Shown: positions 1 to 10,249 of the stretch, one piece after another
How positions within the stretch are numbered: the stretch's first letter is position 1
Layout: each line of letters opens with the position of its first letter
NCBI RefSeq assembly: GCF_001591405.1
Contig: NZ_BCUV01000007.1
Location: forward strand, 620,001-684,000
DNA length: 64,000 nt
Source: Janibacter terrae NBRC 107853
GTDB taxonomy: Bacteria; Actinomycetota; Actinomycetes; Actinomycetales; Dermatophilaceae
Direction: 5' to 3'
The notes under the pieces: model-generated
What the model was told of the DNA's origin: nothing
Seen by the model: the letters and a program-made list of their open reading frames with translations, nothing else
The model's database searches: none
Position numbers and translations under genes: made by a program

Positions 1-1
1 C

Positions 2-1330
<1,329 letters not shown>

Positions 1331-1334
1331 CGCG

Positions 1335-2384
1335 ATGAGGTCCCTCGAGCCCCTGCAGGCCCCGGTCGACCCGGTCGAGGCACTCCGGCGCGTCGGCTTC
1401 CTCCTCGAGCGCGCGCGCCAGCACACCCGGCGCGTCGAGGCCTTCCGCGGCGCGGTCAAGGTCCTGCGCGGCCTGGCCGAAGGGGAGGTCGCGCAGCGGG
1501 TCGAGGACGGCACCATCACCGACCTCGCCGGCATCGGGAAGTCCACGGCCGGCGTCATCGAGCAGGCCGTACGCGGCGAGATGCCCGACTACCTCGCCCG
1601 CCAGCAGGAGGAGCACGGCGGCCCGCTCGTCGAGGGCGGCGAGGCGTACGCCGAGGCGATCATCGGCGACTGCCACCTGCACTCGGACTGGTCCGACGGG
1701 GGCAGCCCGATCGACGAGATGGTGCTCACGGCCTACGAGCTCGGGCAGGAGTGGATGGTCCTCACCGACCACTCCCCCCGCCTGCGGATCGCCAACGGGC
1801 TGACGGCACAACGCCTCTCGCAGCAGCTGGACCTGCTCGCCAAGATCGACGCCTCGCTCGGCGACAGCTTCCGGGTCATGTCCGGCATCGAGGTCGACAT
1901 CCTCGACGACGGCGAGCTGGACCAGACGCCGGAGATGCTCGCCCGCCTCGACCTCGTCACCGCGTCCGTGCACTCGAAGCTCAGGATGGCCAAGGGCCCG
2001 ATGACCCGGCGCATGGTCGCGGCCGTGAGCAACCCCCGGGTCAACGTCCTCGGGCACTGCACCGGCCGGCTCGTCACGGGCGGTCGTGGGACGCGGCCGC
2101 AGAGCGAGTTCGACGCACGGGCGGTCTTCGAGGCCTGCGCCGAGCACGACGTCGCCGTGGAGATCAACTCCCGGCCCGAGCGCTGCGACCCACCTGACGA
2201 GCTCGTCGAGCTGGCCCTGGAGATCGGCTGCCTCTTCGCCGTCGACTCCGACGCGCACGCCCCCGGCCAGCTGGAGATGAAGGCCTACGGCGCGGAGCGC
2301 GCGGAGCGTCTCGGGGTGCCGCTCGAGCGCATCGTCACGACGTGGGACGCCGACCGTCTGGCCGCCTGGGCACGGCCGGAATGA
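1335..2384 (+). CDS. PHP-domain phosphoesterase with N-terminal helix-hairpin-helix region (PolX/YcdX-like)
   Basis: This 349-residue protein has two parts. Residues about 10-90 resemble the DNA polymerase X 8-kDa/HhH region, for example LERARQHTRRVEAFRGA and ITDLAGIGKSTA. Residues about 110-345 form a PHP domain. Metal ligands are visible in order: CHLHSDWSDG (His114, His116), LTDHSP, GIEVDIL, ASVHS, LGHCTGR and DSDAHA. This is the arrangement of PolX proteins without the polymerase palm, so a trinuclear-metal phosphoesterase or nuclease is likely; the substrate cannot be read from sequence. It follows guaB1 by 4 bases and is probably translated from the same message. It is often annotated as histidinol phosphatase, but the HhH region argues for nucleic acid instead. 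Confidence 0.8.
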   Translation: MRSLEPLQAPVDPVEALRRVGFLLERARQHTRRVEAFRGAVKVLRGLAEGEVAQRVEDGTITDLAGIGKSTAGVIEQAVRGEMPDYLARQQEEHGGPLVEGGEAYAEAIIGDCHLHSDWSDGGSPIDEMVLTAYELGQEWMVLTDHSPRLRIANGLTAQRLSQQLDLLAKIDASLGDSFRVMSGIEVDILDDGELDQTPEMLARLDLVTASVHSKLRMAKGPMTRRMVAAVSNPRVNVLGHCTGRLVTGGRGTRPQSEFDARAVFEACAEHDVAVEINSRPERCDPPDELVELALEIGCLFAVDSDAHAPGQLEMKAYGAERAERLGVPLERIVTTWDADRLAAWARPE

Positions 2385-2390
2385 CTCGTT

Positions 2391-2420
2391 TTGGCGATCC
2401 GGCGAGTGTCTGCGTATGCT
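2391..2420 (+). promoter_or_regulatory. Promoter of the tRNA-Glu/Asp/Phe cluster
   Basis: A TTGGCG hexamer is followed after 18 bases by TATGCT, a good -35/-10 match in otherwise GC-rich DNA. Transcription would begin near 2427, about 55 bases before tRNA-Glu. No ORF intervenes, so the cluster probably has its own promoter rather than reading through from the PHP gene. Confidence 0.6.
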
Positions 2421-2481
2421 TTCCGAGTCCTCGACGGATTCGGGTGCTGCCTGCTGCGTAGCGAGGGGTTCTCGGAGACGG

Positions 2482-2554
2482 GTCCCCATCGTCTAGCGGC
2501 CTAGGACCCCGCCCTTTCACGGCGGTAGCACGGGTTCGAATCCCGTTGGGGATA
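2482..2554 (+). tRNA. tRNA-Glu (anticodon UUC)
   Basis: The cloverleaf is 73 nt. Acceptor arms GTCCCCA and TGGGGAT pair with a G-U closing pair, the anticodon stem CCGCC/GGCGG encloses loop CTTTCAC, and the T arm carries GGTTCGAATCC. The discriminator is A. No CCA is encoded. Confidence 0.96.
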
Positions 2555-2577
2555 CGCAAGAAGCCTTGCACCATCAA

Positions 2578-2651
2578 GGCCCTGTAGCGCAGTTGGTTAG
2601 CGCGCCGCCCTGTCACGGCGGAGGTCGCGGGTTCGAGTCCCGTCAGGGTCG
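2578..2651 (+). tRNA. tRNA-Asp (anticodon GUC)
   Basis: The cloverleaf is 74 nt, with acceptor GGCCCTG pairing CAGGGTC and discriminator G, the expected aspartate identity base. The anticodon loop is CTGTCAC. It lies 23 bases after tRNA-Glu and 26 bases before tRNA-Phe. No CCA is encoded. Confidence 0.96.
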
Positions 2652-2677
2652 CTCGCTGGTCCGGTTCGGACCGGCTC

Positions 2678-2751
2678 GGCCAGGTAGCTCAGTTGGTACG
2701 AGCGTCCGACTGAAAATCGGAAGGTCGGCGGTTCGACCCCGCCCCTGGCCA
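2678..2751 (+). tRNA. tRNA-Phe (anticodon GAA)
   Basis: The cloverleaf is 74 nt, with acceptor GGCCAGG pairing CCTGGCC, anticodon loop CTGAAAA and discriminator A. The 3' flank reads ACCG, so CCA is not fully encoded. It is the last gene of the tRNA cluster before a strong terminator. Confidence 0.96.
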
Positions 2752-2763
2752 CCGGAGCCACGC

Positions 2764-2798
2764 ACGAAGGGCGTCACCGTCACGGTGACGCCCTTCGT
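2764..2798 (+). terminator. Terminator of the tRNA cluster
   Basis: A perfect 17-base inverted repeat has left arm ACGAAGGGCGTCACCGT, a single central base and the complementary right arm. It starts 12 bases after tRNA-Phe. No T-tract follows, as is common in high-GC actinobacteria. The outer arms carry GAAGGG/CCCTTC, a feature shared with the other large hairpins of this window. Confidence 0.8.
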
Positions 2799-2847
2799 CG
2801 TCCCCCCTCCCGGCGACCGGGGTGCCGACGTGGAAGGATGACCCGTC

Positions 2848-4671
2848 GTGAGCCGATCGACGAACCCCGCCGCCCTCACCGCCAGACTGCGACGGGCCGC
2901 GCGCGCCGCGGTCGGCGAGCTGCGGCCGAGCACTCCCGCAGCCCCCGCCGCGCCCGTCGCACCCGCGACCGCCGGGCCGGCACCGCAGGAGCAGCCGACC
3001 GCGCAGCCCGAGCTGGCGTCGCCCCCTTCGCCCACCACCACCGCCCCGCACTCGCCGGTCCCCGCGCTCGACCTCACGGTCGCCGTCGCCGCCGGCCCGC
3101 ACCTCGGCGGCCTGCTCGCCCCGGAGTGGACCCAGCGTGACCTCGACCGCCGCAGCTGGCGCGAGGCGCTCACGCGCGCCGACCTGCTCGTCCTCGAGGG
3201 ACGCGGCGGCTCCGTCCCCGGGTGGGGTGACGGCAGCGCGCTCGGCGAGCTGCTCACGAACGCGAAGGGGGCCGACCTGCCCGTCGTCCTCTGGGTCACC
3301 GACGACACCGCGCCCGGGGCCTGGGCGCAGGACGTCACCGTCGTCGGTGCCTCCTCGCAGGCCGCGATCGACGCCATCTCCGCGAGCGGCCGCGAGGCGC
3401 AGCGGTGGGCCCCCGCGGCCCAGCCGCGCACCGTGGGCGACGACCGCGAGGACCCGACGACCGGACGGCGCTCCGGCGCGCTCGCCGTCGTCGACGGCCT
3501 CTCCCGCCTCGCCGACGACTCCTCCCTCCGCCTCGTCGAGGAGGCGCTCACCCCGATGCCGCGCTCGCAGACGCGTCTCGTGCGCCGCCCGGGCAAGTCC
3601 GCCGTCGTGACCCTGCCCGCGGGCCTCGCCGAGCGCGTGGGCGACGCCGTCACCGCGAGTGACGCGAGCGTCCTGCTCGACCTGTCGGCCACCTCCCCCG
3701 ACGCGGCCTGGACGACGGTCGCCGCCGCAGCCGCCCGCACGCCGGTCGTCGGCACCGAGGCGCACGCCGACCTGCCCGCGGAGGTCGACGCCCTCGTCCC
3801 TCGCGTCACCGACAGCAGGTCCCTGCGCAGCGAGCTCGTCGCCAGGGTCAACCAGGAGGAGCTCGTCGCCCGCGAGGGGCTGCGGCTGCAGCGCGCGGTC
3901 CTCGCCGGGCACACCGGCGCCCACCGCGCCCGCGAGCTCGCCACGGCCGCCGGGCTCGAGGTCCCCGCGATCACGCCCGCGACGATCTCGGCCGTCGTGC
4001 CGACCAACCGCACCCACGAGCTGGACAATGTCTTCGCCAACCTCGGCCGGCAGGACCACCCCGCCGTCGAGCTCGTCCTGGTCCTGCACGGCCTCGACAC
4101 CGACGACGCCGACCTGCGCCGCCGCGCCACCGAGGCGGGCGTCACGGACCTGCAGATCGTCCACGCCGATGCCTCGCTCACCCTCGGGGCGTGCATGAAC
4201 CTCGGCGTCGACGCGGCCGGTGGCCGGTACATCGCCAAGATGGACGACGACAACATCTACGGGCCGCGCTACCTGTCGGACCTGCTCGGCGCCTTCGCGC
4301 ACACCGACGCCGGGATCGTCGGCAAGTGGGCCCACTACGTGTGGCTGCGCTCCACCGGCGCCGTCGTGCTGCGCTACCCCGACTCCGAGCACCGCTACGA
4401 GCGGCGGATCCAGGGCGGCTCGATGCTCTTCGCCGGGGACGTCGTGCGCGAGGTCCGCTTCAGCGACATCCCGCGCGCCGTCGACTCCGACATCCTCGAC
4501 CGCTCGATGGCCCAGGGCGTGCGCGTGTGGTCCGGCGACCGCTACAACTACGTCTCCGTGCGCGGCGACGACCGCCTCTCGCACACCTGGACGGTCACCG
4601 ACTCGACCTTCCTCACCGCGACCGGGCGCCTGCTCTTCTACGGTGACCCGACGACCCACGTGAGCCTCTGA
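2848..4671 (+). CDS. Two-part glycosyltransferase with C-terminal GT2 domain
   Basis: The product has 607 residues. The GTG start follows GGAAGGA at 9 bases. Residues about 27-70 are a Pro/Ala-rich linker; residues about 75-370 form an alpha/beta domain I do not recognise, possibly a degenerate GT-B-like fold. From about residue 382 there is a GT2 domain: SAVVPTNRTHELDNVFANL, then KMDDDNIYGP near residues 464-473 as the DXD-like metal/nucleotide site. A C-terminal segment, SDIPRAVDSDILDRSM, recurs in similar form in the GT2 protein on the minus strand near 10.3-11.4 kb, showing that the two are paralogues. It probably transfers a sugar to the surface polymer made by this locus, at the cytoplasmic face. 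Donor and acceptor are unknown. Confidence 0.78.
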   Translation: MSRSTNPAALTARLRRAARAAVGELRPSTPAAPAAPVAPATAGPAPQEQPTAQPELASPPSPTTTAPHSPVPALDLTVAVAAGPHLGGLLAPEWTQRDLDRRSWREALTRADLLVLEGRGGSVPGWGDGSALGELLTNAKGADLPVVLWVTDDTAPGAWAQDVTVVGASSQAAIDAISASGREAQRWAPAAQPRTVGDDREDPTTGRRSGALAVVDGLSRLADDSSLRLVEEALTPMPRSQTRLVRRPGKSAVVTLPAGLAERVGDAVTASDASVLLDLSATSPDAAWTTVAAAAARTPVVGTEAHADLPAEVDALVPRVTDSRSLRSELVARVNQEELVAREGLRLQRAVLAGHTGAHRARELATAAGLEVPAITPATISAVVPTNRTHELDNVFANLGRQDHPAVELVLVLHGLDTDDADLRRRATEAGVTDLQIVHADASLTLGACMNLGVDAAGGRYIAKMDDDNIYGPRYLSDLLGAFAHTDAGIVGKWAHYVWLRSTGAVVLRYPDSEHRYERRIQGGSMLFAGDVVREVRFSDIPRAVDSDILDRSMAQGVRVWSGDRYNYVSVRGDDRLSHTWTVTDSTFLTATGRLLFYGDPTTHVSL

Positions 4672-4711
4672 CCCGCGGCGACCCCGCGACCGACGACGAC
4701 AAGGACCCCCA

Positions 4712-6868
4712 TTGGCCTCCATCGACAAGAACACCGCGAAGTCCCAGGGCAAGCGTGCCGCGCGCGCCGTCGTCCGCCGCGTGCCGCTCGAGCCGCTGGC
4801 CGCCCTGCCGAGCCACGGCGGCTCGGTCGGGATGCGCGCGATCTTCGCCCAGGCCCGCCTGCTCGTCCTCGGCGGCAAGCAGTACGAGCAGGGCCTGCGC
4901 CTCCTCGGGCGCCTGCCGGAGTCCGCCCTGGGCGCCACCGGTCACGGCCTGCGGGCCTGGTCCTACATGTCCCTGGGCCGGCTCGACGAGGCGCTCGTGG
5001 AGGCCCGCACCGCCCTCGACCTGGAGCCCGACGCCGAGGCGCTCGGCCTGTCGATGGCCGTCGCCCAGCGCGCCCGCAACCGCGAGCTCGTCACCCGCGC
5101 CAACGCCCTCGCCGCGACGACCCAGCCCCGCACGACCAAGGACGCCGAGCGGCTCCTCGGCTGGTTCGCGGCCGACGACGTCACCGAGGCCGAGGCCTTC
5201 CTCGCCAACGCCGCCACGTGGCGGGTCAGCCACAGCCAGCACTCCCTCGAGCTCGTGCGCACCGAGACGAAGATCCGCGGCGCCGGCGACGACGACGCCC
5301 AGCGCGCGACCGCACTCGAGGTGGGCCTGACCTCACCCGAGGGCTTCCGCTCCGCCACGCGCGCCCTCGGCAACCTCAGGGGCTGGGACGAGCTGCGCGA
5401 GCTCTACCGCGCGAGCAGCCTCGAGACGATCGGCAACGTCCCGAAGAAGACCTCCCTCGCCCTCGCCCAGCGTGCCGCCCGGGCGGGCTGGCTCGACACG
5501 GCCCAGGTCATCACCGGGCGCCTCGTCGAGGGCGGGCTCAAGAAGGCTCGCCCCACCCACGACCAGGTCAGCGACCAGATCCACATCGGCCGCACCGGCT
5601 GGCCCGTCGACGAGGCCCGCGAGCGGGCCTACGAGCCCCGCCCCCGCGCCGTGCTGTCCGTCCTCGCGCAGTCCCTGCCGCACCGCTCGGGCGGCTACGC
5701 CACGCGCAGCCACGGCATCCTCACCGGCCTGCAGGGCCTGGGCTGGGACATGCTCGCCGCGACCCGCCTCGGCTTCCCGTACGACTTCTGGGGGCAGGGC
5801 GACCGCCGCGTGGTCGAGCCCACGAGCACCGTCGACACGATGACCTACGTGCGGCTGCTCGAGCCCGGCGAGCGGGACTACCCGACGACCCCGATGGCCG
5901 GCTACATCGAGCGCTTCGCCAGCCGCGTCGAGGAGGTCGCCCGCGAGCACCGCGCCGGCCTCATCCACGCGAGCAGCTTCCAGAACAACGGCCTCGCCGG
6001 CCTGCGCGCCGCGCGACGGCTGGGCATCCCCTTCGTCTACGAGATGCGCGGTCTCGAGGACCTGATGAAGATCTCGCGCAACCCGGCCTTCGGCACGACC
6101 GACGCCTACCGGTACATGACCGGGCTCGAGCTGCACATCGTCCAGAACGCCGACCTCACCTTCGTCATCACCGAGGCGCTGCGCGAGGAGATGATCCGCC
6201 GCGGCGGCCCCGCCGACCGGATCGCCGTGCTGCCCAACGGTGTCCACACCGCGCAGTTCGAGCCCCGTCAGCCCGACGAGGCGCTGCTCGACGAGCTCGG
6301 CCTGCGCGGCAAGACCGTCATCGGCTACGCCGGCGGCCTCGTCGACTACGAGGGCCTGGACCTGCTCCTCGAGGCGGCGGCACAGCTGAAGGCGACCCGC
6401 GACGACTTCGCCGTCATCATCGTCGGCGACGGCCACTACGAGGGCTACCTGCACCGCCTGGCGCGCGACCTCGGCGTCCTCGACGTCGTCACCTTCACCG
6501 GGCGCGTGCCGCACGAGGAGGTCGCGCGCTACCTGTCGATCTTCCAGGTGACCCCCTTCCCCCGCCTGCCGCTGCCGGTGTGCGAGCTGATCAGCCCGAT
6601 CAAGCCCTTCGAGTCCATGGCGATGGGCAAGGCGTGCATCTCCAGCTCGGTCGCGGCGCTCACCGAGATCGTCGAGCCCGACGTGCGTGGCCTCGTCTTC
6701 GACAAGGGCGACGCGAGCGACCTGGCCCGCCAGATCGCTCGCTACCTCGACGACCCGCAGCTGCGCGAGCGCATGGGCCGCCAGGCCCGCGAGTGGGTCC
6801 TCGCCGAGCGGGACTGGAGCGATGTCACCCGGATCGCCGACGAGGCCTACCACCGCCTGCTCGGCTGA
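4712..6868 (+). CDS. TPR-containing family 4 glycosyltransferase
   Basis: The product has 718 residues. I take the TTG at the 5' end as start because an AAGGA motif precedes it. Residues about 25-300 are helical and TPR-like, with repeats such as LRAWSYMSLGRLDEALVEARTAL. From about residue 310 the protein is a GT-B enzyme: an N-terminal Rossmann half with YATRSHGILTGLQ, then the GT4 core with VLPNGVHTAQFEP, VIIVGDGHYEGYL and PVCELISPIKPFESMAMG, the nucleotide-sugar-binding region with the E-x7-E-like pair. It follows the GT2 gene by 40 bases on the same strand and ends just before a strong hairpin, so the two form a transcription unit. The TPR half may dock it to other assembly enzymes; that is inference. 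Confidence 0.8.
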   Translation: MASIDKNTAKSQGKRAARAVVRRVPLEPLAALPSHGGSVGMRAIFAQARLLVLGGKQYEQGLRLLGRLPESALGATGHGLRAWSYMSLGRLDEALVEARTALDLEPDAEALGLSMAVAQRARNRELVTRANALAATTQPRTTKDAERLLGWFAADDVTEAEAFLANAATWRVSHSQHSLELVRTETKIRGAGDDDAQRATALEVGLTSPEGFRSATRALGNLRGWDELRELYRASSLETIGNVPKKTSLALAQRAARAGWLDTAQVITGRLVEGGLKKARPTHDQVSDQIHIGRTGWPVDEARERAYEPRPRAVLSVLAQSLPHRSGGYATRSHGILTGLQGLGWDMLAATRLGFPYDFWGQGDRRVVEPTSTVDTMTYVRLLEPGERDYPTTPMAGYIERFASRVEEVAREHRAGLIHASSFQNNGLAGLRAARRLGIPFVYEMRGLEDLMKISRNPAFGTTDAYRYMTGLELHIVQNADLTFVITEALREEMIRRGGPADRIAVLPNGVHTAQFEPRQPDEALLDELGLRGKTVIGYAGGLVDYEGLDLLLEAAAQLKATRDDFAVIIVGDGHYEGYLHRLARDLGVLDVVTFTGRVPHEEVARYLSIFQVTPFPRLPLPVCELISPIKPFESMAMGKACISSSVAALTEIVEPDVRGLVFDKGDASDLARQIARYLDDPQLRERMGRQAREWVLAERDWSDVTRIADEAYHRLLG

Positions 6869-6875
6869 GTCCGCC

Positions 6876-6926
6876 GACGACGAAGCGGGGGGCCGCACCG
6901 GTGATCCGGTGCGGCCCCCCTTCGTC
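6876..6926. terminator. Bidirectional terminator between convergent polysaccharide genes
   Basis: A long hairpin lies between the ends of the TPR-GT4 gene (+) and the acyltransferase (-). The arms include GGGGGGCCGCACCGG and its complement around a 4-base loop, extended outward by GACGAAG and CTTCGTC with one unpaired C. It can serve both strands. The right arm contains one copy of the recurrent CCCCCTTCG motif. Confidence 0.82.
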
Positions 6927-6941
6927 GTGCCCTTGGCTTGG

Positions 6942-9062
6942 CTACGGGACGTCGTCGACGGTGATCTCGCTGGAGTTCTTCGTCGTGAGGTCCTCCGCGG
7001 CGAGCGCCCGGTAGAGCATGGGCGTCAGGCTGCGGATGTAGCTGGCCGTCACGTGGCTGCCCTGGCGGTAGACGAGCGTGTCGCCGATGACCGGCGGGCA
7101 CTCGTCACCGGGCGGGCAGATCCACTCGTTGAGATCGACGAAGGGCGCCGTGGTCTCGTCGGCGGCGGCCTTGAGGGCCTTGGTACCGGTGCCCTTGCGG
7201 CCCTTGTCCGCGGCGGGGAAGCTGCACGCCGAGAAGTCGTCCGGGTGCTCCTCCACGCAGGTGTAGACGGCGCCCTGGTCGGGGCGCGGGGAGTCGGAGA
7301 CGATGACGACCTCGGTGCCCTTGGCCTGCAGCTCCTTGACCGCCTCGGCGATCCCGGCGCGCAGGTCCTTCGAGCTGGGCGCACCCTGGGAGACGAGCGC
7401 GATGTCGGGCGCCCCCTCCTCGTCGAAGTGCTTGTTGGCGTTCTTGGAGAACTCCTCGCAGTCGGACTTGGCGCCGTCGTAGGTGAAGGCGCAGGCCGAC
7501 TTGAGGTAGAGCTCCAGGCGCCAGCTCTCGCTACCCGCGATCGACTCCACGGCCGGGAACCACTGGCCCATCTTGGAGTCGCCGAGCATGGCGATCGTCT
7601 TGTCGCCGTCCTCGGCGCCGTAGACGCAGGACGTGTCGACCGCGGAGTCGCCGGGCTGCACCTGGCAGTCGTCGTCGTAGTAGCTCGGCACGTCCTCGGG
7701 GGCCACCGCCGGGTCCGGCGTGACCGCCCCCGAGTTCGTGACGACCTGGTCGAGGTCCTCGCGGATGGTCCAGTCGTCGCTCTCGGGGTTGGCGACGAGA
7801 CTCGTCGCGCCCGTCACCTTCGCGTTCTCGTCGAGCTTGGGCACCGTCGCCCAGACCGCGGTGCCGACGAGCGCGGTGACGATCATCGACGCCAGGCCGA
7901 AGAGCAGGCCGCGGGAGGCCTTGGCGCTCAGGCCGGGGTGGAAGCGGATCGGGTCCTCGACGAGGTGCTTCGTCAGCCAGGCGAGGACGATCGAGACGAT
8001 GCCGAGCACCACGAGGTGGCGGATGCGCACCTCGGGGTAGGCCGACTGCGCGAGCGTGATGAGCGGCCAGTGCCACAGGTAGATCGCGTAGGACAGGCCA
8101 CCGATCCACACCATCGGCTTCAGGCTCAGCAGGCGCGCGGTGGCCGTGGCCTGCGTCGAGCAGCCCGCGGCGATGATGCAGGCGGCGCCGAGGGTCGGCA
8201 CGAGCGCCCAGGACCCCGGCCACGGGGTCTTGGAGGTCAGGAAGAAGGCCGACCACAGGATCATGAGCAGCCCGACCCCGCCGAGGAGCTCGGCCGCGAG
8301 CCGCGGCAGCGCGGTGAGGCGCAGCACGAGGAAGGCGAGCAGCGCGCCGATCGCCAGCTCCCACACGCGCGTCGTCGTGTAGAAGTACGCGGTCGCCGGG
8401 TCTGACCTCGTGTGCAGCACCGAGTAGACGAGCGAGGCCGCCGCGATGATCCCGAGGATGCCGAAGAGCAAGGGCTTGGGCCGCATCCTCGTGCGGCGGG
8501 CCAGGAAGAGCCCGGCGATGATGATGAGCGGCCAGACGACGTAGAACTGCTCCTCGACGGACAGCGACCAGTAGTGCTGCAGCGCCGAGGGGGCCGCGTC
8601 CTCCGCGAGGTAGTCCACCGACCGCAGCGCGAGCGCCCAGTTGATGACGTAGAAGGTCGCGGCGATGACGTCGGTGCCGAGGTTGAGCCGGTCCGGCCCG
8701 GGCAGCACGAGCCACCCCGCGACGGCGGTGAACAGCAGCACGACCGACGCGGCCGGCAGCAGTCGGCGGGCCCGTCGGGCGTAGAAGTCGCCGATCGAGA
8801 TCCCGCCGGTGCGCACCGCCTCGCGCAGCAGCAGCGAGGTGATGAGGAACCCGGAGATGACGAAGAAGATGTCGACGCCGACGAAGCCGCCCGGGATGAA
8901 CGGGATGCCGACGTGGTAGAGCAGGACGGTGCCGACGGCGACCGCCCGCAGCCCCTCGATGTCGCCACGGAGGTTCTTCTTTCCCTTCGCCCCGTGGTGC
9001 GCCTCGGCGGCCGACTCCTTGGCGTCCGCGGTCAGCGTGGTGTCCCCCGGCCCGGCGGTCAC
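6942..9062 (-). CDS. Membrane O-acyltransferase (OafA/acyltransferase 3) with C-terminal SGNH domain
   Basis: The product has 706 residues. Residues about 30-380 are an acyltransferase-3 domain with about ten membrane helices and the typical motifs LRAVAVGTVLLYHVG, FVGVDIFFVISGFLIT, YWSLSVEEQFYVVWP and YLWHWPL. After a further helix near residue 400, residues about 470-700 form an extracytoplasmic SGNH-like domain, with AMLGDSKMGQW for the Ser block and a late SHVTASYIRS segment for the His block. Proteins of this form transfer acetyl or other acyl groups from the cytoplasm to extracellular glycans. The GTG start overlaps the wecB stop as GTGA, so translation is coupled to UDP-GlcNAc epimerase. 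It probably O-acylates the polymer built by this locus. Confidence 0.88.
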   Translation of the reverse strand: MTAGPGDTTLTADAKESAAEAHHGAKGKKNLRGDIEGLRAVAVGTVLLYHVGIPFIPGGFVGVDIFFVISGFLITSLLLREAVRTGGISIGDFYARRARRLLPAASVVLLFTAVAGWLVLPGPDRLNLGTDVIAATFYVINWALALRSVDYLAEDAAPSALQHYWSLSVEEQFYVVWPLIIIAGLFLARRTRMRPKPLLFGILGIIAAASLVYSVLHTRSDPATAYFYTTTRVWELAIGALLAFLVLRLTALPRLAAELLGGVGLLMILWSAFFLTSKTPWPGSWALVPTLGAACIIAAGCSTQATATARLLSLKPMVWIGGLSYAIYLWHWPLITLAQSAYPEVRIRHLVVLGIVSIVLAWLTKHLVEDPIRFHPGLSAKASRGLLFGLASMIVTALVGTAVWATVPKLDENAKVTGATSLVANPESDDWTIREDLDQVVTNSGAVTPDPAVAPEDVPSYYDDDCQVQPGDSAVDTSCVYGAEDGDKTIAMLGDSKMGQWFPAVESIAGSESWRLELYLKSACAFTYDGAKSDCEEFSKNANKHFDEEGAPDIALVSQGAPSSKDLRAGIAEAVKELQAKGTEVVIVSDSPRPDQGAVYTCVEEHPDDFSACSFPAADKGRKGTGTKALKAAADETTAPFVDLNEWICPPGDECPPVIGDTLVYRQGSHVTASYIRSLTPMLYRALAAEDLTTKNSSEITVDDVP

Positions 9063-10159
9063 GCCTGCCCTCGTCGGGGAGCGCCCACGGACCCGGCGAG
9101 CACCTTGGCGATGCGCTCACCGGCGTGCCCGTCCCAGAGGGGCGGGGTGTCCCAGGTCTCCAGCGGACCGGTGGCGAGCACCTCGCGCACGCGGTCGGAG
9201 AGGGTCTCCCGGGTGACGAGCTGGTTGGTGCCGTGGGTGATGGTCACCGGGCGCTCGGTGTTGGGACGAAGGGTGAGGCACGGGACCCCGAGGATCGTCG
9301 TCTCCTCCTGCACGCCCCCGGAGTCGGTGACGACCGCGGCGGCGCCGCGGACGAGGCCCATGAACTCGAGGTAGCCGAGCGGGTCGATGACGCGCATCCG
9401 GTCGTGGTCGAGGAAGCCGGCCTCCTCGAGGCGGGCCCGGCCGCGCGGGTGCAGCGGGATGACGACCTGCGCCTGGTCGGCGACGGCGTGCATCGCGGCG
9501 ACGAGCGCCCGGACGTCCTCCGGGTCGTCGACGTTGCCGGGGCGGTGCAGCGTGGCGACGATGTAGTCGCCCTCGAGGCCGACCTCGCGGCGGGCGGCCT
9601 CGACGTCGAAGCGGTCCTTGTTCTTCAGGAGCGTGTCGATCATCGGGTTGCCGACGAAGTGGATCTTGTCGGGGTCGGTGCCCTCGTTGCCGAGGTGGCC
9701 GATGGCGTCGGTGCTCGTCGTGAGCAGCAGGTCGGACAGCTTGTCCGTGACGAGCCGGTTGATCTCCTCGGGCATCGTCATGTCGAAGGAGCGCAGGCCC
9801 GCCTCGACGTGGGCGAAGGTGATGCGCATCTTCGATGCGACGAGCGCGGCGGCCACGGTGGAGTTGACGTCGCCGTAGACGACCACGAGGTCGGGGCGGC
9901 GCTCGGTGAAGAGCTGCTCGAGCGCCTCCATGACCTTGGCGGTCTGCGCGCCGTGCGGGCCGGAGCCGACACCGAGGTTGACGTCGGGCTTGGGGATGCC
10001 CAGCTGGCGGAAGAAGATGTCGGACATCTTGTCGTCGTAGTGCTGGCCCGTGTGCACGAGCAGCTGCTCCACGTCGTAGGTGCCGAGCGCCTCGAGGACG
10101 GGCGCTGCCTTGGGGAAGTTCGGGCGGGCACCGGTGACGTGCACAACCAGGGGAGCCAT
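9059..10159 (-). CDS. wecB: UDP-N-acetylglucosamine 2-epimerase (non-hydrolysing)
   Basis: I start at the internal ATG encoding MAPLVVHVTGARPNF because AAAGGA lies just upstream on the minus strand; the frame is open further 5' but without family similarity. The 366-residue product has the family blocks TGARPNFPKAAPV, GQHYDDKMSDIFF, HVEAGLRS, PEEINR, GNPMIDT, LHRPGN and TDSGGVQEE. It interconverts UDP-GlcNAc and UDP-ManNAc in the cytoplasm. The dehydrogenase at 13.5 kb would oxidise UDP-ManNAc to UDP-ManNAcA. It is translationally coupled to the downstream acyltransferase, which ties that enzyme to the same polymer. Confidence 0.94.
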   Translation of the reverse strand: MAPLVVHVTGARPNFPKAAPVLEALGTYDVEQLLVHTGQHYDDKMSDIFFRQLGIPKPDVNLGVGSGPHGAQTAKVMEALEQLFTERRPDLVVVYGDVNSTVAAALVASKMRITFAHVEAGLRSFDMTMPEEINRLVTDKLSDLLLTTSTDAIGHLGNEGTDPDKIHFVGNPMIDTLLKNKDRFDVEAARREVGLEGDYIVATLHRPGNVDDPEDVRALVAAMHAVADQAQVVIPLHPRGRARLEEAGFLDHDRMRVIDPLGYLEFMGLVRGAAAVVTDSGGVQEETTILGVPCLTLRPNTERPVTITHGTNQLVTRETLSDRVREVLATGPLETWDTPPLWDGHAGERIAKVLAGSVGAPRRGQA

Positions 10160-10249
10160 CGTGGTCCTTTGCCGTATCGGGGGCGTGGTACGGCTGATCA
10201 GTCTGGCACGCACCCCTGCGAGGCTCCGAAACGCGGACCCGGCGTGCCC

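Noticed and set aside
2652-2677. Extra tRNA or tRNA fragment between tRNA-Asp and tRNA-Phe.
   Set aside because: The 26 bases contain only a short GGTCCGG/CCGG inverted repeat with no tRNA arms.
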